From NCBI GenBank assembly GCA_019237115.1, contig JAFAHS010000401.1, positions 1 through 46,261 on the forward strand: a stretch of 46,261 nt of DNA, read 5' to 3'. The notes under the pieces are model-generated. The model saw only the letters and a list, made by a program, of their open reading frames with translations. It made no database searches and was not told the DNA's origin. This document shows positions 16,210 through 25,516 of this stretch, in pieces. Numbering within the stretch: position 1 is the first letter of the stretch; each line of letters opens with the position of its first letter. Both the position numbers and the translations under genes were made by a program. Source of the stretch: Deltaproteobacteria bacterium (GTDB taxonomy: Bacteria; Desulfobacterota; Binatia; Binatales; Binataceae).

Positions 16210-18096
16210 TCACAGTGCCCAGAAGCGCACGCCAATCAATCCCCAATATGCGAAGAACCATGCGACGGTGCAGCACGCGATCGCGACCAGCAGCGAGTGC
16301 ACCCAAACTGCGCGCTTCACTTGGAAGCTCCATGACCTCAGAGCGACCACCAGGGCAGCGACCGAAAGGAGCGGAAATATAATGGTCAGCAGCAACAACG
16401 TAATCGTGACGGTATCCGGTCGGCCAAGGACGCCAGGAGGTTCATTCCAGGTTCGCCATACGATCGCAAACAGAGACAACGTCGCGAGGAGCGGCAGGAC
16501 CCGGACGGAGAGATGACCAACTCCACGCATTCGTCCGAGACACTTTCGCGCAATCCAGACAATTGCAAACAGAATCGAGGTGGCCATCGCCAGCAATGCC
16601 GCCGTGATTGTCACGAAACGGATCACCGGCCATATCGGATTAATGCGGCGAAACGCCGTCAAGGCACCGCATCCGTAGGTTTCACCGCCCGGGGCTTTGC
16701 AGTACACGCCGCTTGCGGCTGACTCAGTGTCGATGCGAATTTGACCGTCTCCAAGATAAATCATTTTTTCGCGAGACCCAGGTATCAGCCCGCGGCGGAA
16801 CAATTGCTTTTGGTTGATGTACGTCCTTCCGGTGACGAGCAGTTCGCCGATAGGCCGAGCCCATTCTTTGCGCGGGGTCGCGAGTTCATACGTGCCTGTG
16901 GCTTCTTCGATCCTCGCATCCAACGCCACCGACGCGGGCTTGGAGGGAGGCTTCATTCCGCGCGTGATGTAAGCGAAGAGCAGGTCGCCGATTCCTTTGA
17001 GCGGGGCCTCGCTAGCCGAAGAATTGATTGAGAAGAAGTAACCGACGCCCTCTTCCGGTATGTACTCGTACTCTGACAAGAAGCCGTCAACACCGCCGTC
17101 GTGTCCGTGCGAGACAAAGGCGTGGGTGATATCGGCAACGTTCCCGAGTCCGTAGCCGTACTTGAAGCCGTTTCTCGAGGCGAGGGTGGTTTTGGCAGTT
17201 TCCATACGCGCGATTGAGTCGGGGCCGACGACCATGAGTCCCTCGAGGGTTCCCCGGTTAAGCATCATCCGGACGAAGCGGGCCATCTCGTTCGGCGAGG
17301 ATTTCATCTCGCCGGCTGGCCGAAGCAGAATCGGCATGTAGGGAACCGGAAGGGGAGGGTCGTGGACGTAGCCTTGCGCTAGCGCGTGTTTGACTTCGGG
17401 CGTCAGGCGCAAATCGGAGTGCGCCATCCCGAGTGGGCGCAAGATGTTGGCGACGATGTAGTCCTCGCACGCCATGCCAGTAATCTTTTCTACCAGGTAA
17501 CCGGCGACTCCGTAGTCCGGGTTCGAGTACGAGGGCAAGGTTCCCGGACGCCATCGCACGTGTTGAGGCTCGGGGAATTTCTGGAGAGTCGTTAGCAAGG
17601 GAATGTTGTCCCGGCCCTCATAGTCGTAGAACTCGGCGAAGGGAAAATCGTCGAAGCCGGCGGTATGTTCCAGCAGATTTTCGATTCGCACCGGATCGGT
17701 CTGCTCCCAGGGGTTAACGATAGGGACTTCGGGCGCCAGGTCTGCAACTTTTGCATCGAGCGAGACTTTCCCTTTTTCCTCCAGCTGCAGAAGCGATAGG
17801 GCGACGAAGCCCTTGGTTATCGAGCCGATGCGGAACATCGTGTCGCCATCGACATCGCGTCCGCTGGCGAGATCGGCTTTTCCAACGCCGCCGGCCCATG
17901 TGACTTTGTCTTTCGTTACTAGGGCAATGCCGATTCCAGGCACGTGATTGCGCGCCAGGATGTCGGCGACTGATTTCTTCAGCTGCTCGATATTCTCGGG
18001 CGGCTTCGGTTTCGAAATGGTCTTCGGACGGCTACACGCGCAAACGGTTGCGGCAAATGCCAGCCCAAGAGCAAGAGCGGTGAGATGTTTGCCCAT
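16210..18096 (-). CDS. Membrane-attached serine hydrolase, beta-lactamase (class C) fold
   Basis: A 628-residue protein of the beta-lactamase/DD-peptidase/esterase superfamily. The SxxK motif is S92-ITK95, the YxN motif is Y190-S-N192, and the third motif is HGHDGG at 330-335 (HxG type as in EstB-like esterases). The N-terminus is a lipoprotein signal ([10 protein letters not shown], lipidated Cys21), and residues ~490-628 form four membrane helices, an architecture seen in a subset of these hydrolases. It would sit in the inner membrane with the catalytic domain outside. Peptidoglycan, ester or amide substrates are all possible. The gene is complete. Confidence 0.88.
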   Translation of the reverse strand: MGKHLTALALGLAFAATVCACSRPKTISKPKPPENIEQLKKSVADILARNHVPGIGIALVTKDKVTWAGGVGKADLASGRDVDGDTMFRIGSITKGFVALSLLQLEEKGKVSLDAKVADLAPEVPIVNPWEQTDPVRIENLLEHTAGFDDFPFAEFYDYEGRDNIPLLTTLQKFPEPQHVRWRPGTLPSYSNPDYGVAGYLVEKITGMACEDYIVANILRPLGMAHSDLRLTPEVKHALAQGYVHDPPLPVPYMPILLRPAGEMKSSPNEMARFVRMMLNRGTLEGLMVVGPDSIARMETAKTTLASRNGFKYGYGLGNVADITHAFVSHGHDGGVDGFLSEYEYIPEEGVGYFFSINSSASEAPLKGIGDLLFAYITRGMKPPSKPASVALDARIEEATGTYELATPRKEWARPIGELLVTGRTYINQKQLFRRGLIPGSREKMIYLGDGQIRIDTESAASGVYCKAPGGETYGCGALTAFRRINPIWPVIRFVTITAALLAMATSILFAIVWIARKCLGRMRGVGHLSVRVLPLLATLSLFAIVWRTWNEPPGVLGRPDTVTITLLLLTIIFPLLSVAALVVALRSWSFQVKRAVWVHSLLVAIACCTVAWFFAYWGLIGVRFWAL

Positions 18097-18235
18097 CTTG
18101 TCTTCCTTTTCGGCTCGTCAAGCCCAGCAGCCGTTCACATTTGACGTCGCGATGAATGCGAGTGCAGCCTCTAACCAGAAGCCGTGCGCGGACGATCCGT
18201 AGAAACGAATCGCGCCGAGGTTGATATAACACCGT

Positions 18236-18370
18236 TTAGCGACCCAGCTCGTCGAGCAGCGCCTTGGCGCCTTCAGGTCAGCGGTGTCAAAGCCCTCGGT
18301 GAACCAATTGTAGATTTCGGTCAGCATGGTGCGCGCCTCATCGCGGCGCGCCGAGACTCGTGCGGAACTT
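18236..18370 (-). pseudogene. AAA/TPR cyclase-family C-terminal tail, stub 3
   Basis: Reads [20 protein letters not shown] then DTADLK, after which a small deletion shifts the frame; the ending AKALLDELGR-stop is readable in the new frame (stop at 18236-18238). It lies in the spacer between the serine hydrolase and the VOC-family gene. Confidence 0.75.
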
Positions 18371-18395
18371 GGCAACCTACCTTCAGGGGCGCAGC

Positions 18396-18926
18396 CTATA
18401 GGCCGGCCGATGCATTGTGACCTCGCCGCTTTTTCTGCTGCCACGCCGCAAGCTGTTCGTGGGCGCTCCGTCCAAAGCCGTGAAACAGCGGTTCCGATGA
18501 CACCGGCGCGGTTAATTCGAGGCGGATCCCGTTCGGATCAAAGAAGTAAATCGACTTGATCGGTCCGTGGTCGGTTATACCTAGAACATCTATCCCGGCC
18601 GCCCGCAACTTCGCCGTTGCGGTCTCCAGTTCACCAAGGGAATCCACTCGTAACGCGAGATGGTTCACCCAGGTCGCGGTGTTGGGTGAAGGTTCTGCTG
18701 CCTGCCCATCACCCAGATCAAAGAATGCGATGCACGAACCATCGGTCATCTGAAAAAAGATATGCGCATGCGGGGCAAATTCCTGTGTGCTCGGAACGCG
18801 GTCCTGCGTGATAACGCCCACCAGCGGTAGCCCAAGAATATCCTCGTAAAAGTGCCGTGTTTCCTCAGCGTCGCGGCAACGATAGGCGAAATGATGCAAC
18901 CCACCAATGGGAACGAAGGAAGACAT
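18396..18926 (-). CDS. VOC-family (glyoxalase/bleomycin-resistance-like) protein
   Basis: A 176-residue protein with a VOC fold: GGLHHFAYRCRDAEETRHFY (first metal-type His on strand 1), then VNHLALRV (second His) and GIRLELTAP (metal Glu). The central sequence ITDHGPIKSIYFFDPNGIRL is the standard VOC ending. Members include glyoxalases, extradiol dioxygenases and resistance proteins, and the substrate is not evident. The C-terminal 30 residues (AHEQLAAWQQKKRRGHNASAGL) extend past the usual domain. The gene stands between two tail stubs. Confidence 0.85.
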   Translation of the reverse strand: MSSFVPIGGLHHFAYRCRDAEETRHFYEDILGLPLVGVITQDRVPSTQEFAPHAHIFFQMTDGSCIAFFDLGDGQAAEPSPNTATWVNHLALRVDSLGELETATAKLRAAGIDVLGITDHGPIKSIYFFDPNGIRLELTAPVSSEPLFHGFGRSAHEQLAAWQQKKRRGHNASAGL

Positions 18927-19157
18927 AGAACACCTCGTATTTTACGATGTGATGATGAGCGATGACCTAGCACTTTGACTGATGACCCTCAAGTTTGTGC
19001 TGTTGGCGGAGCGCTACGTTGATGACGCGTTGCGGGTGATCTTATTGCGCGGTGGGCCAAAAGTGAGGCGAGGTTTCCGGGTTTCTGCTGGGAAGGTTGG
19101 GCTCAAGATTCGCTTGACCGATTTTGCGCAGCGTCCCCTCGCAGGATTGGCCTGAGA

Positions 19158-19232
19158 TTTTAACTCCTCGAGCAGCGCTCTGGCGTCCTTTCAGGTCGGC
19201 GGTGTCGAAGCCCTCGGTGAACGCCTTGGTTT
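19158..19232 (-). pseudogene. AAA/TPR cyclase-family C-terminal tail, stub 4
   Basis: Reads KAFTEGFDTADLK and, after a 1-nt insertion, DARALLEELKSQA. It lies about 20 bp beyond the 3' end of the large AAA/TPR gene but is not a continuation of it: that gene ends with its own stop at 19252 and a different ending. About 200 bp further downstream is a short segment (18957-18985) resembling one near stub 5. Confidence 0.65.
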
Positions 19233-19251
19233 CCCCGACGTCGCGCCACAC

Positions 19252-19569
19252 TCAGGCGATTGGCAGCGGTGGCTGGCGGCCGAGCGCCTTGTACACTGCG
19301 CGCACGGTTTCTGAACTGAGAAGGCTGTGGTTAAGAGCGCGCGTCCTCAGCTTCGAAGCTACCGTCTCGATGGCGTCGGCGGCCTTGACGAACTGAGCTT
19401 CGACCTCGTTGTCCCGTCCCAGTTTGCCAAGAACACGCCCAAGCGCTGACCGCGCAATCCATACTTCCCGCGGCGTGCCGAGTTGCTCGGCCAGCGACGC
19501 CGACGCGTCCAAAGTCCGCGCGGCTTCATCGAGCCGGCCGCTCGCGGCGAGGATTTCGCCCTGGAGTCA
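19252..19569 (-). pseudogene. C-terminal part of the AAA/TPR regulator, cut off by an in-frame TGA
   Basis: The frame of the 1041-residue upstream ORF continues without any shift past its TGA (19567-19569): HVARAQ-stop-LQGEILAASGRLDEAARTLD then SASLAEQLGTPREVW and ends at 19252 with ALGRQPPLPIA. The segment is a normal TPR C-terminus of this protein family, in which the residue at the stop is commonly Trp or another large residue (a TGG-to-TGA change would explain it). Either the gene carries a recent nonsense mutation, a leaky stop is read through (TGA followed by C), or the base call is wrong. Confidence 0.7.
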
Positions 19570-22500
19570 TTGCGCACGCGCTACGTGCTTGCGGGACACG
19601 GTTTTGTTCGCGAGATCGAAGGACTCGGTTGCGAATTTCCAGGCTTCGTCGCGCCGTCCACGAACCAGCGCCAATTCCCCGCGCCCGCGGAGCAGTACCA
19701 TCTGCCAACGCCAGCGAACGAGCTCGTCTTTGTCCTCGAGCAACTCCCAGGCGCGGAGGAAGAATTTATCTGCCAGGGCGAACTCGCCGAGTCCCAAGTA
19801 GGCGAGTCCAGCTTTGGTGAGCGTGTGGCCGCGAGGTTCGGTCCATAGCGACAGCCGGCGCGCGGTCTCGTAAGACTCGAGGCTGTTCTTCAAAGCCTCG
19901 TCGAAGTCACAAAGCTCCAGGTGCACTCCCCCGGACAGATTTGCCCCTATGGACATAAAGAATTTGTGACCGGCTGCGTCCGCATACTCCGCGAATCTGC
20001 CGTAGCATCGTAAAGCTTCTTCATATTCGCCCTTGGACAGATAGGCGCTGCCGAGATGCAGCTGGGAGGGGCAATACAGGTCTGCCTGGTGGATCTGCCC
20101 GGCCCACTCTATCACCTGATTGAGATGTGGAATGCTTCGGTCGAAATCGGCCTGCCATTGGAGCACGCAACCCAAGTTAAAAGAAGCGTTAACGCTCAGT
20201 ATCGGGTTGCCGCTCTTCTCGGCCAGACTGAGGGTATGTTCAGAGTCCTCCTTAGCTCGGGAGTCAGGGCCAAAGGAGTTCCGAACACCTGATGTGAGAA
20301 GTATACAATAGGTCTCCAGGAATTTGTCGCCAGCCTCACGCGCCAGTGCCAGTGCTTGGCCGGCACACTCCAAGACCGGATCTTTCTGATGGGTCTCCCA
20401 ATGGACACCGCCCAACTGAAGCAGAATTAGAACCTCGCGCTTGCGATCGAGGGCTGAGCGCGCGAGCTCGCGCGCACGTTGAAAATCGGCGATGGCGTCG
20501 TCGTGCCTGCCGACGATCTTCAACAGTTCGCCTCGTTTAGTGTACAGATCAGCGAGCGAGCCTGGTTCGACCAACGGCAACTTCGAAGCCGCCGCGAGCG
20601 CGCGAGCGTAATGCTGCTCGGCTTCGACGTTCGAATATGACTGAGCCGACTGCTCCCCGGCGCGCGTGCTGTACTCCAAGGCCTTGGGCCAATCTTCCGC
20701 GCTGATGAAGTGACGGGCCAGTTCGGAATAGTGCTCGGTCAGCCGATCGAGATAGAGTTCCTCGATTCCCCGGCCCACCGCTTCATGAAGTTTCCTGCGT
20801 TGCTGCAAGAGCAGGCCGTTGTACGCGACCTCCTGAGTCAGCGCGTGCTTGAAGGTATATTCGACGTCTCCTACGGCCGGCTGTTCATAGATGAACTCGC
20901 CGAGCTGCAGATCATCGAGCATCCGGCCAACCTCATCAGCCGAAGTTTCGACCACGGCTTTGGCGAGGCCCAGTGGGAAGTTTTTGCCAATCACCGCGAA
21001 GGTCTGTAGCAGGTCCTTCTCATCCGGAGGCAGCCGATCGATGCGGGCTGCCAGCATGGCTTGCACCGTCGGTGGTATCTTCAGCTCGCTGAGCGGCTTG
21101 GTGAGTCTGACCGCAGCGCCGTCGCGCACCATGGCGCCTTCGTCCAGCAGCACCTGCACCGTCTCCTCCATGAAGAACGGGTTGCCCTGGGTGCGTTCGA
21201 TGATCAGGCGCTTCAGCGGCCGCACTTCGGCCCCGTCGCCGATCAGCGCGGTCAGCATCTCGTCCGCACCTTCCCCGCCCAGCGGGTCGAGCCGCAATTG
21301 CGCGTAGTAGGTCTTGCTGTTCCAGCGATGCGAGTATTCGGGGCGGTAGTTGACCAACAGCAGGATGCGGGCGGTGCCGATCGAATCCGCCAAAAGGTTC
21401 AAGAGCGCCTGGGTATCATCGTCGATCAAGTGCAGGTCTTCGAAGATCACGATCAGCGGCTGGTTGAGGCTCTCCCTGAGTAAGATGCGTTTGATGGCTT
21501 CCAGCGTTCGCCGCCTCCTGATCTCCCCGTCCATCTGCGCCAGCGGATCGGCGCCCTCGACGAGAGCGAGCAGACTGAAGAGGTAGGGCAGCGTATCCTC
21601 CAAACTCCGATCGAGCCCGAGCACGCGCCCGGTTACTTTCTCGCGGCGCTGGTGCGAATCATCTTCGGACTTGACGCCGAAATATGCGTAAAGCAGATCG
21701 ATCACTGGCAGGTACGCCAAGGTCTTCCCGTGCGAGACCGAGAACCCCTCCAGCACCATCCATCCCGACTGCGAAACCGCCTTGAATTCGAACAACAGGC
21801 GCGACTTGCCGAGCCCCGGCTCGCCGGTCGCGGCGACCATCTGGCCGTGCCCGGCTTGAGCCTGGTCCACCGCTCGCGCCATCGCCTCCATCTCGCGCTC
21901 GCGCCCGACAAACTTGGTGAGTCCCCTCCCCGCCGAGCGCTGCAGCCGAGTCCGCAACGGGCCCAGCCCGGTCTCTTCGTATAGCTCGACCGGGTCGCTC
22001 ACCCCCTCGATGCGCGCCGGACCTAGCGCGTTGAGCGTGAAGGAGCCCTCGACCAGCTTGCGCACCGCGCCGCTGATCGCGATCGAGCCCGGTGTCGCCA
22101 GCATCTGCAGGCGGGCGGCGACACTGGTTGGGTGCCCGACCGGAGCGTACTCGGTGCGTTTCTCGCCCGTCCGGATCTCACGCACCACCACCTCTCCCGT
22201 ATCGGCTCCCACCCGAACTTGCATCTTCACACCCTTCTCGGCGAGCAGCTTCTCGGCATAGCGCTTTACTTCCGCCTGCATCCGCAGTGCCGCAAGCAAT
22301 GCACGCTGCGGGTGGTCTTCGTGGGCGACCGGCGCTCCAAACAGCGCGAGGATGCCGTCACCCGTGGACCGGGTGATATAACCGTCATAGTGCTGGACCG
22401 CGTCGATCATCAGCTTCAGGGCCGGGTCGACGATGTCGCGGACCACCTCGGGATCGAGGTCCTCGACCAGGTCCGTCAAGCCTCCGATCTCTGCAAACAT

Positions 22501-22692
22501 CGCGGTGACGGTCTTGCGCTCGCCGTCGAGCGCAAGACGGCTGGAGGTATCGGCTAACCGAATCTGAGGCTCGTTAGATTCCCTTGATGGGGCCGCGGGC
22601 TGCCGCCCCTGCTGTTCGACCTGACTCGTCGCGGGCGGCAAGTCGAGCTCTTGCGGAAGTCGGGCTTCCACGCGGTCCGTGGGTCGCTCCAA
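19567..22692 (-). CDS. Cyclase-AAA ATPase-TPR signalling protein (truncated by stop)
   Basis: A 1041-codon ORF. Order of domains: class III cyclase-like domain (about 55-240; TVTAMFAEIGGLTDL and STGDGILALFGA), AAA/STAND ATPase (Walker A GEPGLGKS at 290-297, Walker B region LIVIFEDLHLID near 410), and a long TPR array from about 620 to the end. In the cyclase domain the first metal position is Glu68 in FAEIGG, where active enzymes usually have Asp, while Asp112 (GDG) is kept, so activity is doubtful. Such proteins are thought to be large signal integrators, often with an N-terminal DNA-binding domain, here in a separate ORF. The start is a TTG at 22692. Confidence 0.85.
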   Translation of the reverse strand: MERPTDRVEARLPQELDLPPATSQVEQQGRQPAAPSRESNEPQIRLADTSSRLALDGERKTVTAMFAEIGGLTDLVEDLDPEVVRDIVDPALKLMIDAVQHYDGYITRSTGDGILALFGAPVAHEDHPQRALLAALRMQAEVKRYAEKLLAEKGVKMQVRVGADTGEVVVREIRTGEKRTEYAPVGHPTSVAARLQMLATPGSIAISGAVRKLVEGSFTLNALGPARIEGVSDPVELYEETGLGPLRTRLQRSAGRGLTKFVGREREMEAMARAVDQAQAGHGQMVAATGEPGLGKSRLLFEFKAVSQSGWMVLEGFSVSHGKTLAYLPVIDLLYAYFGVKSEDDSHQRREKVTGRVLGLDRSLEDTLPYLFSLLALVEGADPLAQMDGEIRRRRTLEAIKRILLRESLNQPLIVIFEDLHLIDDDTQALLNLLADSIGTARILLLVNYRPEYSHRWNSKTYYAQLRLDPLGGEGADEMLTALIGDGAEVRPLKRLIIERTQGNPFFMEETVQVLLDEGAMVRDGAAVRLTKPLSELKIPPTVQAMLAARIDRLPPDEKDLLQTFAVIGKNFPLGLAKAVVETSADEVGRMLDDLQLGEFIYEQPAVGDVEYTFKHALTQEVAYNGLLLQQRRKLHEAVGRGIEELYLDRLTEHYSELARHFISAEDWPKALEYSTRAGEQSAQSYSNVEAEQHYARALAAASKLPLVEPGSLADLYTKRGELLKIVGRHDDAIADFQRARELARSALDRKREVLILLQLGGVHWETHQKDPVLECAGQALALAREAGDKFLETYCILLTSGVRNSFGPDSRAKEDSEHTLSLAEKSGNPILSVNASFNLGCVLQWQADFDRSIPHLNQVIEWAGQIHQADLYCPSQLHLGSAYLSKGEYEEALRCYGRFAEYADAAGHKFFMSIGANLSGGVHLELCDFDEALKNSLESYETARRLSLWTEPRGHTLTKAGLAYLGLGEFALADKFFLRAWELLEDKDELVRWRWQMVLLRGRGELALVRGRRDEAWKFATESFDLANKTVSRKHVARAQ

Positions 22693-22784
22693 AACGTCCC
22701 CCGGTCCGATTCGACGCCTGCTGTCTGCGACGGACGCGGCTCCGCCGTACCCACGGGCTCCTCACGCACCTCGGCAATGAACCT

Positions 22785-23069
22785 TTAACCCCTGGCCGGG
22801 AGTGTGACGATGAAGCGCGGGGCCTCCGCGTCGTCCTCCAGTGCCCGCCGAATTTTCCTTATCGCGGCGTTAATGCTGGCGTCGCCGTCCAGAAAAACCC
22901 CTTTCCCCCAGATCCGCTCAAGAATTTCGTCCCGTGCCACCAGCTGCCCGCGTCGTTCGGCGAGCAGGAAGAGCAAATCGAGAGGGATGCGCTCCAGGTG
23001 AACGACCTGGCCGCCGCGGCGCAGTTCGCGGGCGCCGCGGTCGATTTCGAAATCTTCAAAACGCAACAT
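22785..23069 (-). CDS. OmpR/PhoB-type winged-helix domain, cut from the AAA/TPR protein
   Basis: A 94-residue winged-helix DNA-binding domain of the Trans_reg_C family: FEDFEIDRGARELRRGGQVV, then LERIPLDLLFLLAERRGQLV, DEILERIWG and the recognition-helix region ASINAAIRKIRRALED, ending FIVTLPARG-stop. In full-length relatives the sequence continues TLPARGYRFIAEV; here the same frame reads RG-TAA-RFIAEVREEPVGTAEP, so a Tyr codon has become TAA. About 60 bp later a frameshift separates it from the cyclase ORF. It may still be made as a free DNA-binding protein. Confidence 0.8.
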   Translation of the reverse strand: MLRFEDFEIDRGARELRRGGQVVHLERIPLDLLFLLAERRGQLVARDEILERIWGKGVFLDGDASINAAIRKIRRALEDDAEAPRFIVTLPARG

Positions 23070-23242
23070 CGATGCGCCAGCTCCACCTGCTACAGGAGCG
23101 ACCAAAGTCTAATTCGGCGCGCTCCTGCGTATAGCGCCCCCAATCTTCAGCAAACCTTCAGAACATCATCAGTCGCTCATCATTGGCAGCGGAGTCGATC
23201 CACCTGATCATGGCCCCCGAGCAGCAGTGGAGGGTTAAGGAC

Positions 23243-24571
23243 ATGCACGCGAAGCTAAAAATGATCCTGATTGTGCAGCTGTTTGGTGTCCTCATCGCCG
23301 TAGTGCTGGTCGCGGCTCCCGACGCATCCGCATTCAGGCTCAGTATGAATGGCGGCAACTCCCTGCGGGTTGAAACACCGGCCGCACTGTATGTGACTGA
23401 CCCTGGCGGGAGCCTCCTCAAAATAGTCACGCGAGGGGCAAGCGTTCCCGGCGGTGGGACCATCGCCGACTTCGGGATCCCGGCCATCGCAGCTGATGGA
23501 TCGGTGATTTTCGGGGCCGACCTGCGAGGGGAGCACGTCGGCTGGCGAATTTTTCGCGCCGACCTCAACGCATCGGGCGGCGTTCGTATCGCGCGCGCTC
23601 TCGGCGATTCGGAGAGAGGCGCAGCCTGCCGTCCCGTGCTGAAGAGCGACCTGCAGCCGGTCGTGACTGGTGATGGCTCGCTCGCCTTCATAGCGTCCGA
23701 CCAGCTCAGCAGGAGCACCCTGTTTCGCTACACGAACGGCCGCCTCGACTGCCTGGTTCGCACCGGTGACCGGACTGCGGAAGGTCACGTCATTTCCAGT
23801 CTCGGATTCGGCAGTGCCGCGGCTGCGGAGGACGGCTCCGTCATCTTCGGTGGCAGTATCGTTGGAGAACGCGAGGCCGGCGGACGGGAGGATTCGCGCA
23901 CTGCGATCCTCGTCGTAGGTCTGCGAGGTCGAGCGCAGGAGATTGCAGTCGAAGGCAGTCGTGCCGAGGACGGTAAGCGGTACGGACGCGGCTTCGGCTT
24001 GCCCTCAATCTCCGATTCCAGCGGCGGCGCCCTGGTTTCCTTTGTGAATCGCGGAGGCGACGAAAGTTCGCTGTTTGTCGGAACCGCAAAGCACCCACAT
24101 CGCGCGACGACCACCGGTGTGCACACCAACGCCGGGACGCTCATCTACCTGTCCCTCGGCAGGCCGAGCATGGCCGAGGACGGAACTGTCGCGGTCAAGG
24201 CTGCCAGCGGCGAACACACGGTGATTGTGGTCGTCCGCAGCGGAGAGCCCGTGGTAGTCGCACAAGATGGCGACCGTCCCAGCGGCATGGCCGTCACCGA
24301 CGCGGACCCCGCCGCGCTCCGGGCAGGCCGACTCTACGTGCAAGCAGTTGACGCTGAGAGTCGAGAGCACGTCCTCTCCTTGTCCGCGGCGCCCCTCGGG
24401 GGGACGCCGCTTAGGGGGGCGGCCGTAATCAGCGGTGCGCTCTCGGTTTACCCCGAAAGCGTGAACGTGAACCGCAAGGGTGCAGTCGCGTTCCTCGAGG
24501 AATCTGATGAACGGAGCGGGTCGAATGCGGCCGACCGGCGTGCTGCGAGCGAAGACGCGGGCTCAATCTGA
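23243..24571 (+). CDS. Exported NxxGxxAF-repeat protein (choice-of-anchor type)
   Basis: A 442-residue protein, start chosen at 23243 where a GGAG...AAGGA ribosome site lies just before the ATG. It has a signal peptide (KMILIVQLFGVLIAVVLVAA). The mature part is a series of ~50-residue repeats with the hallmarks DGSVIFGAD, DGSLAFIAS, DGSVIFGGS and NRKGAVAF, the pattern of the NxxGxxAF tandem-repeat family, which builds a beta-propeller-like fold. These are secreted or surface proteins of unknown task. It is transcribed divergently from the winged-helix gene, so 23070-23242 must contain both promoters. Confidence 0.78.
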   Translation: MHAKLKMILIVQLFGVLIAVVLVAAPDASAFRLSMNGGNSLRVETPAALYVTDPGGSLLKIVTRGASVPGGGTIADFGIPAIAADGSVIFGADLRGEHVGWRIFRADLNASGGVRIARALGDSERGAACRPVLKSDLQPVVTGDGSLAFIASDQLSRSTLFRYTNGRLDCLVRTGDRTAEGHVISSLGFGSAAAAEDGSVIFGGSIVGEREAGGREDSRTAILVVGLRGRAQEIAVEGSRAEDGKRYGRGFGLPSISDSSGGALVSFVNRGGDESSLFVGTAKHPHRATTTGVHTNAGTLIYLSLGRPSMAEDGTVAVKAASGEHTVIVVVRSGEPVVVAQDGDRPSGMAVTDADPAALRAGRLYVQAVDAESREHVLSLSAAPLGGTPLRGAAVISGALSVYPESVNVNRKGAVAFLEESDERSGSNAADRRAASEDAGSI

Positions 24572-24786
24572 CCGCCGTGATCTATCGCCGCGCTTTTGCT
24601 TTTTTCGCTAAAGACGCGCAGTGAATCGCTGATCAAGCTCACTGGGTAAGAGAGCCACTTACTCGCTAAAAAGGAGATAGGGCGACTCGCGTTTCCCATC
24701 TCGATGCGCGTGGGACCCGCCCGAGAATGGAATCCGATCCAAGGGCTTCGAATCAAGATTGAGCCCACCGGACTCCGTCGACAGTC

Positions 24787-25179
24787 TATCCCTTATCCTG
24801 CTGAGGGCTGACACCAAGCTGCTGCATCAGACCCAGCACGTCTCTGTAGTCCCACTCTTTCTGAATCTTGCCGTTTACGATGCGGTAAATGGCGATCCCT
24901 GTGACAGTGATCGCTTTACCAGTCGCGGCGGGCCCATGACCTCGCTTCGGTGAGTGAAGCGACCAGACCAACGGCACGCGACTTTATCGCCCTCGCAACG
25001 AGATCCTCGATCGTCCCGCGCATATCGCCAATGGTGCTTCTGGACATCTCGAGCAGTTGTCTCATGCCAGTTAGGCCGGTCACGTCAGGCATTCCAGCTC
25101 TATGGTAAACAATAGTGCGGGACCGAAAGCACATCGGGCAGAAAGTTCTGTCCCGAGTGCGGTAGTCCATGTAGAACAC
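24787..25179 (-). pseudogene. Ester cyclase / SnoaL-like gene, frameshifted
   Basis: Three minus-strand frames taken in turn rebuild an NTF2-like SnoaL/ester-cyclase protein: GMPDVTGLTGMRQLLEMSRS, then EGDKVACRWSGRFTHRSEVM, then PAATGKAITVTGIAIYRIVN and EWDYRDVLGLMQQLGVSP to the stop near 24787. At least two single-base shifts (near 24935 and 25000) break the gene, and the N-terminal third is not recognisable, close to the IS-derived sequence. Family members cyclise polyketides or hydrolyse small molecules; this copy is dead. Confidence 0.7.
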
Positions 25180-25203
25180 CTCTAAAGTTCTGATACAGGC
25201 AAG

Positions 25204-25512
25204 CTACCAGGTTGCCACCAGGTGCTGCATGACAGCGCGCACGACCTCGACGGTTTGCTCGAGGGTTCCACGAAACGGAGTTTTCTCCCACCGTCCGGTA
25301 TGGCGCTTGACACTGAGACCATAGTGATTGCCGGCCAGGCGAGTGAAGCGAATCCGGTCGTCGTTCTCCGCAGCTCGCTCGCGACCGAGGCGTTCGGTTC
25401 GACCGGCGATCAGATGATCACCGTGCACCCGCACATACATGCCCGCAGTGATTTTGTCGCCTTCCAGCAGTTTGACGAGTTTGGCTTGCGCGCCACGCAT
25501 CGCGTCGTTCAT
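25204..25512 (-). CDS. IS-associated hypothetical protein
   Basis: A 102-residue protein directly downstream (4 bp) of the IS630-type transposase ORF and in the same orientation. It opens AKLVKLLEGDKITAGMYVRV, has a basic middle and ends RHTGRWEKTPFRGTLEQTVE then VVRAVMQHLVATW. I recall similar unnamed proteins (ending in RWEKTPFxGT...QHLV) beside IS630-family genes and elsewhere, but have no function for them. It may be a passenger gene of the element or a resident gene next to it. Confidence 0.55.
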   Translation of the reverse strand: MNDAMRGAQAKLVKLLEGDKITAGMYVRVHGDHLIAGRTERLGRERAAENDDRIRFTRLAGNHYGLSVKRHTGRWEKTPFRGTLEQTVEVVRAVMQHLVATW

Positions 25513-25516
25513 GGTG

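Noticed and set aside
18982..19155. 57-codon plus ORF beginning MTLKFVLLAERY
   Set aside because: It overlaps a region shared with another spacer and has no support beyond being open.
19567..19569. The TGA as a selenocysteine or programmed recoding site
   Set aside because: There is no nearby stem-loop that I can recognise as a SECIS element, and the position is in a TPR helix, not an active site; a nonsense mutation or sequence error is simpler.
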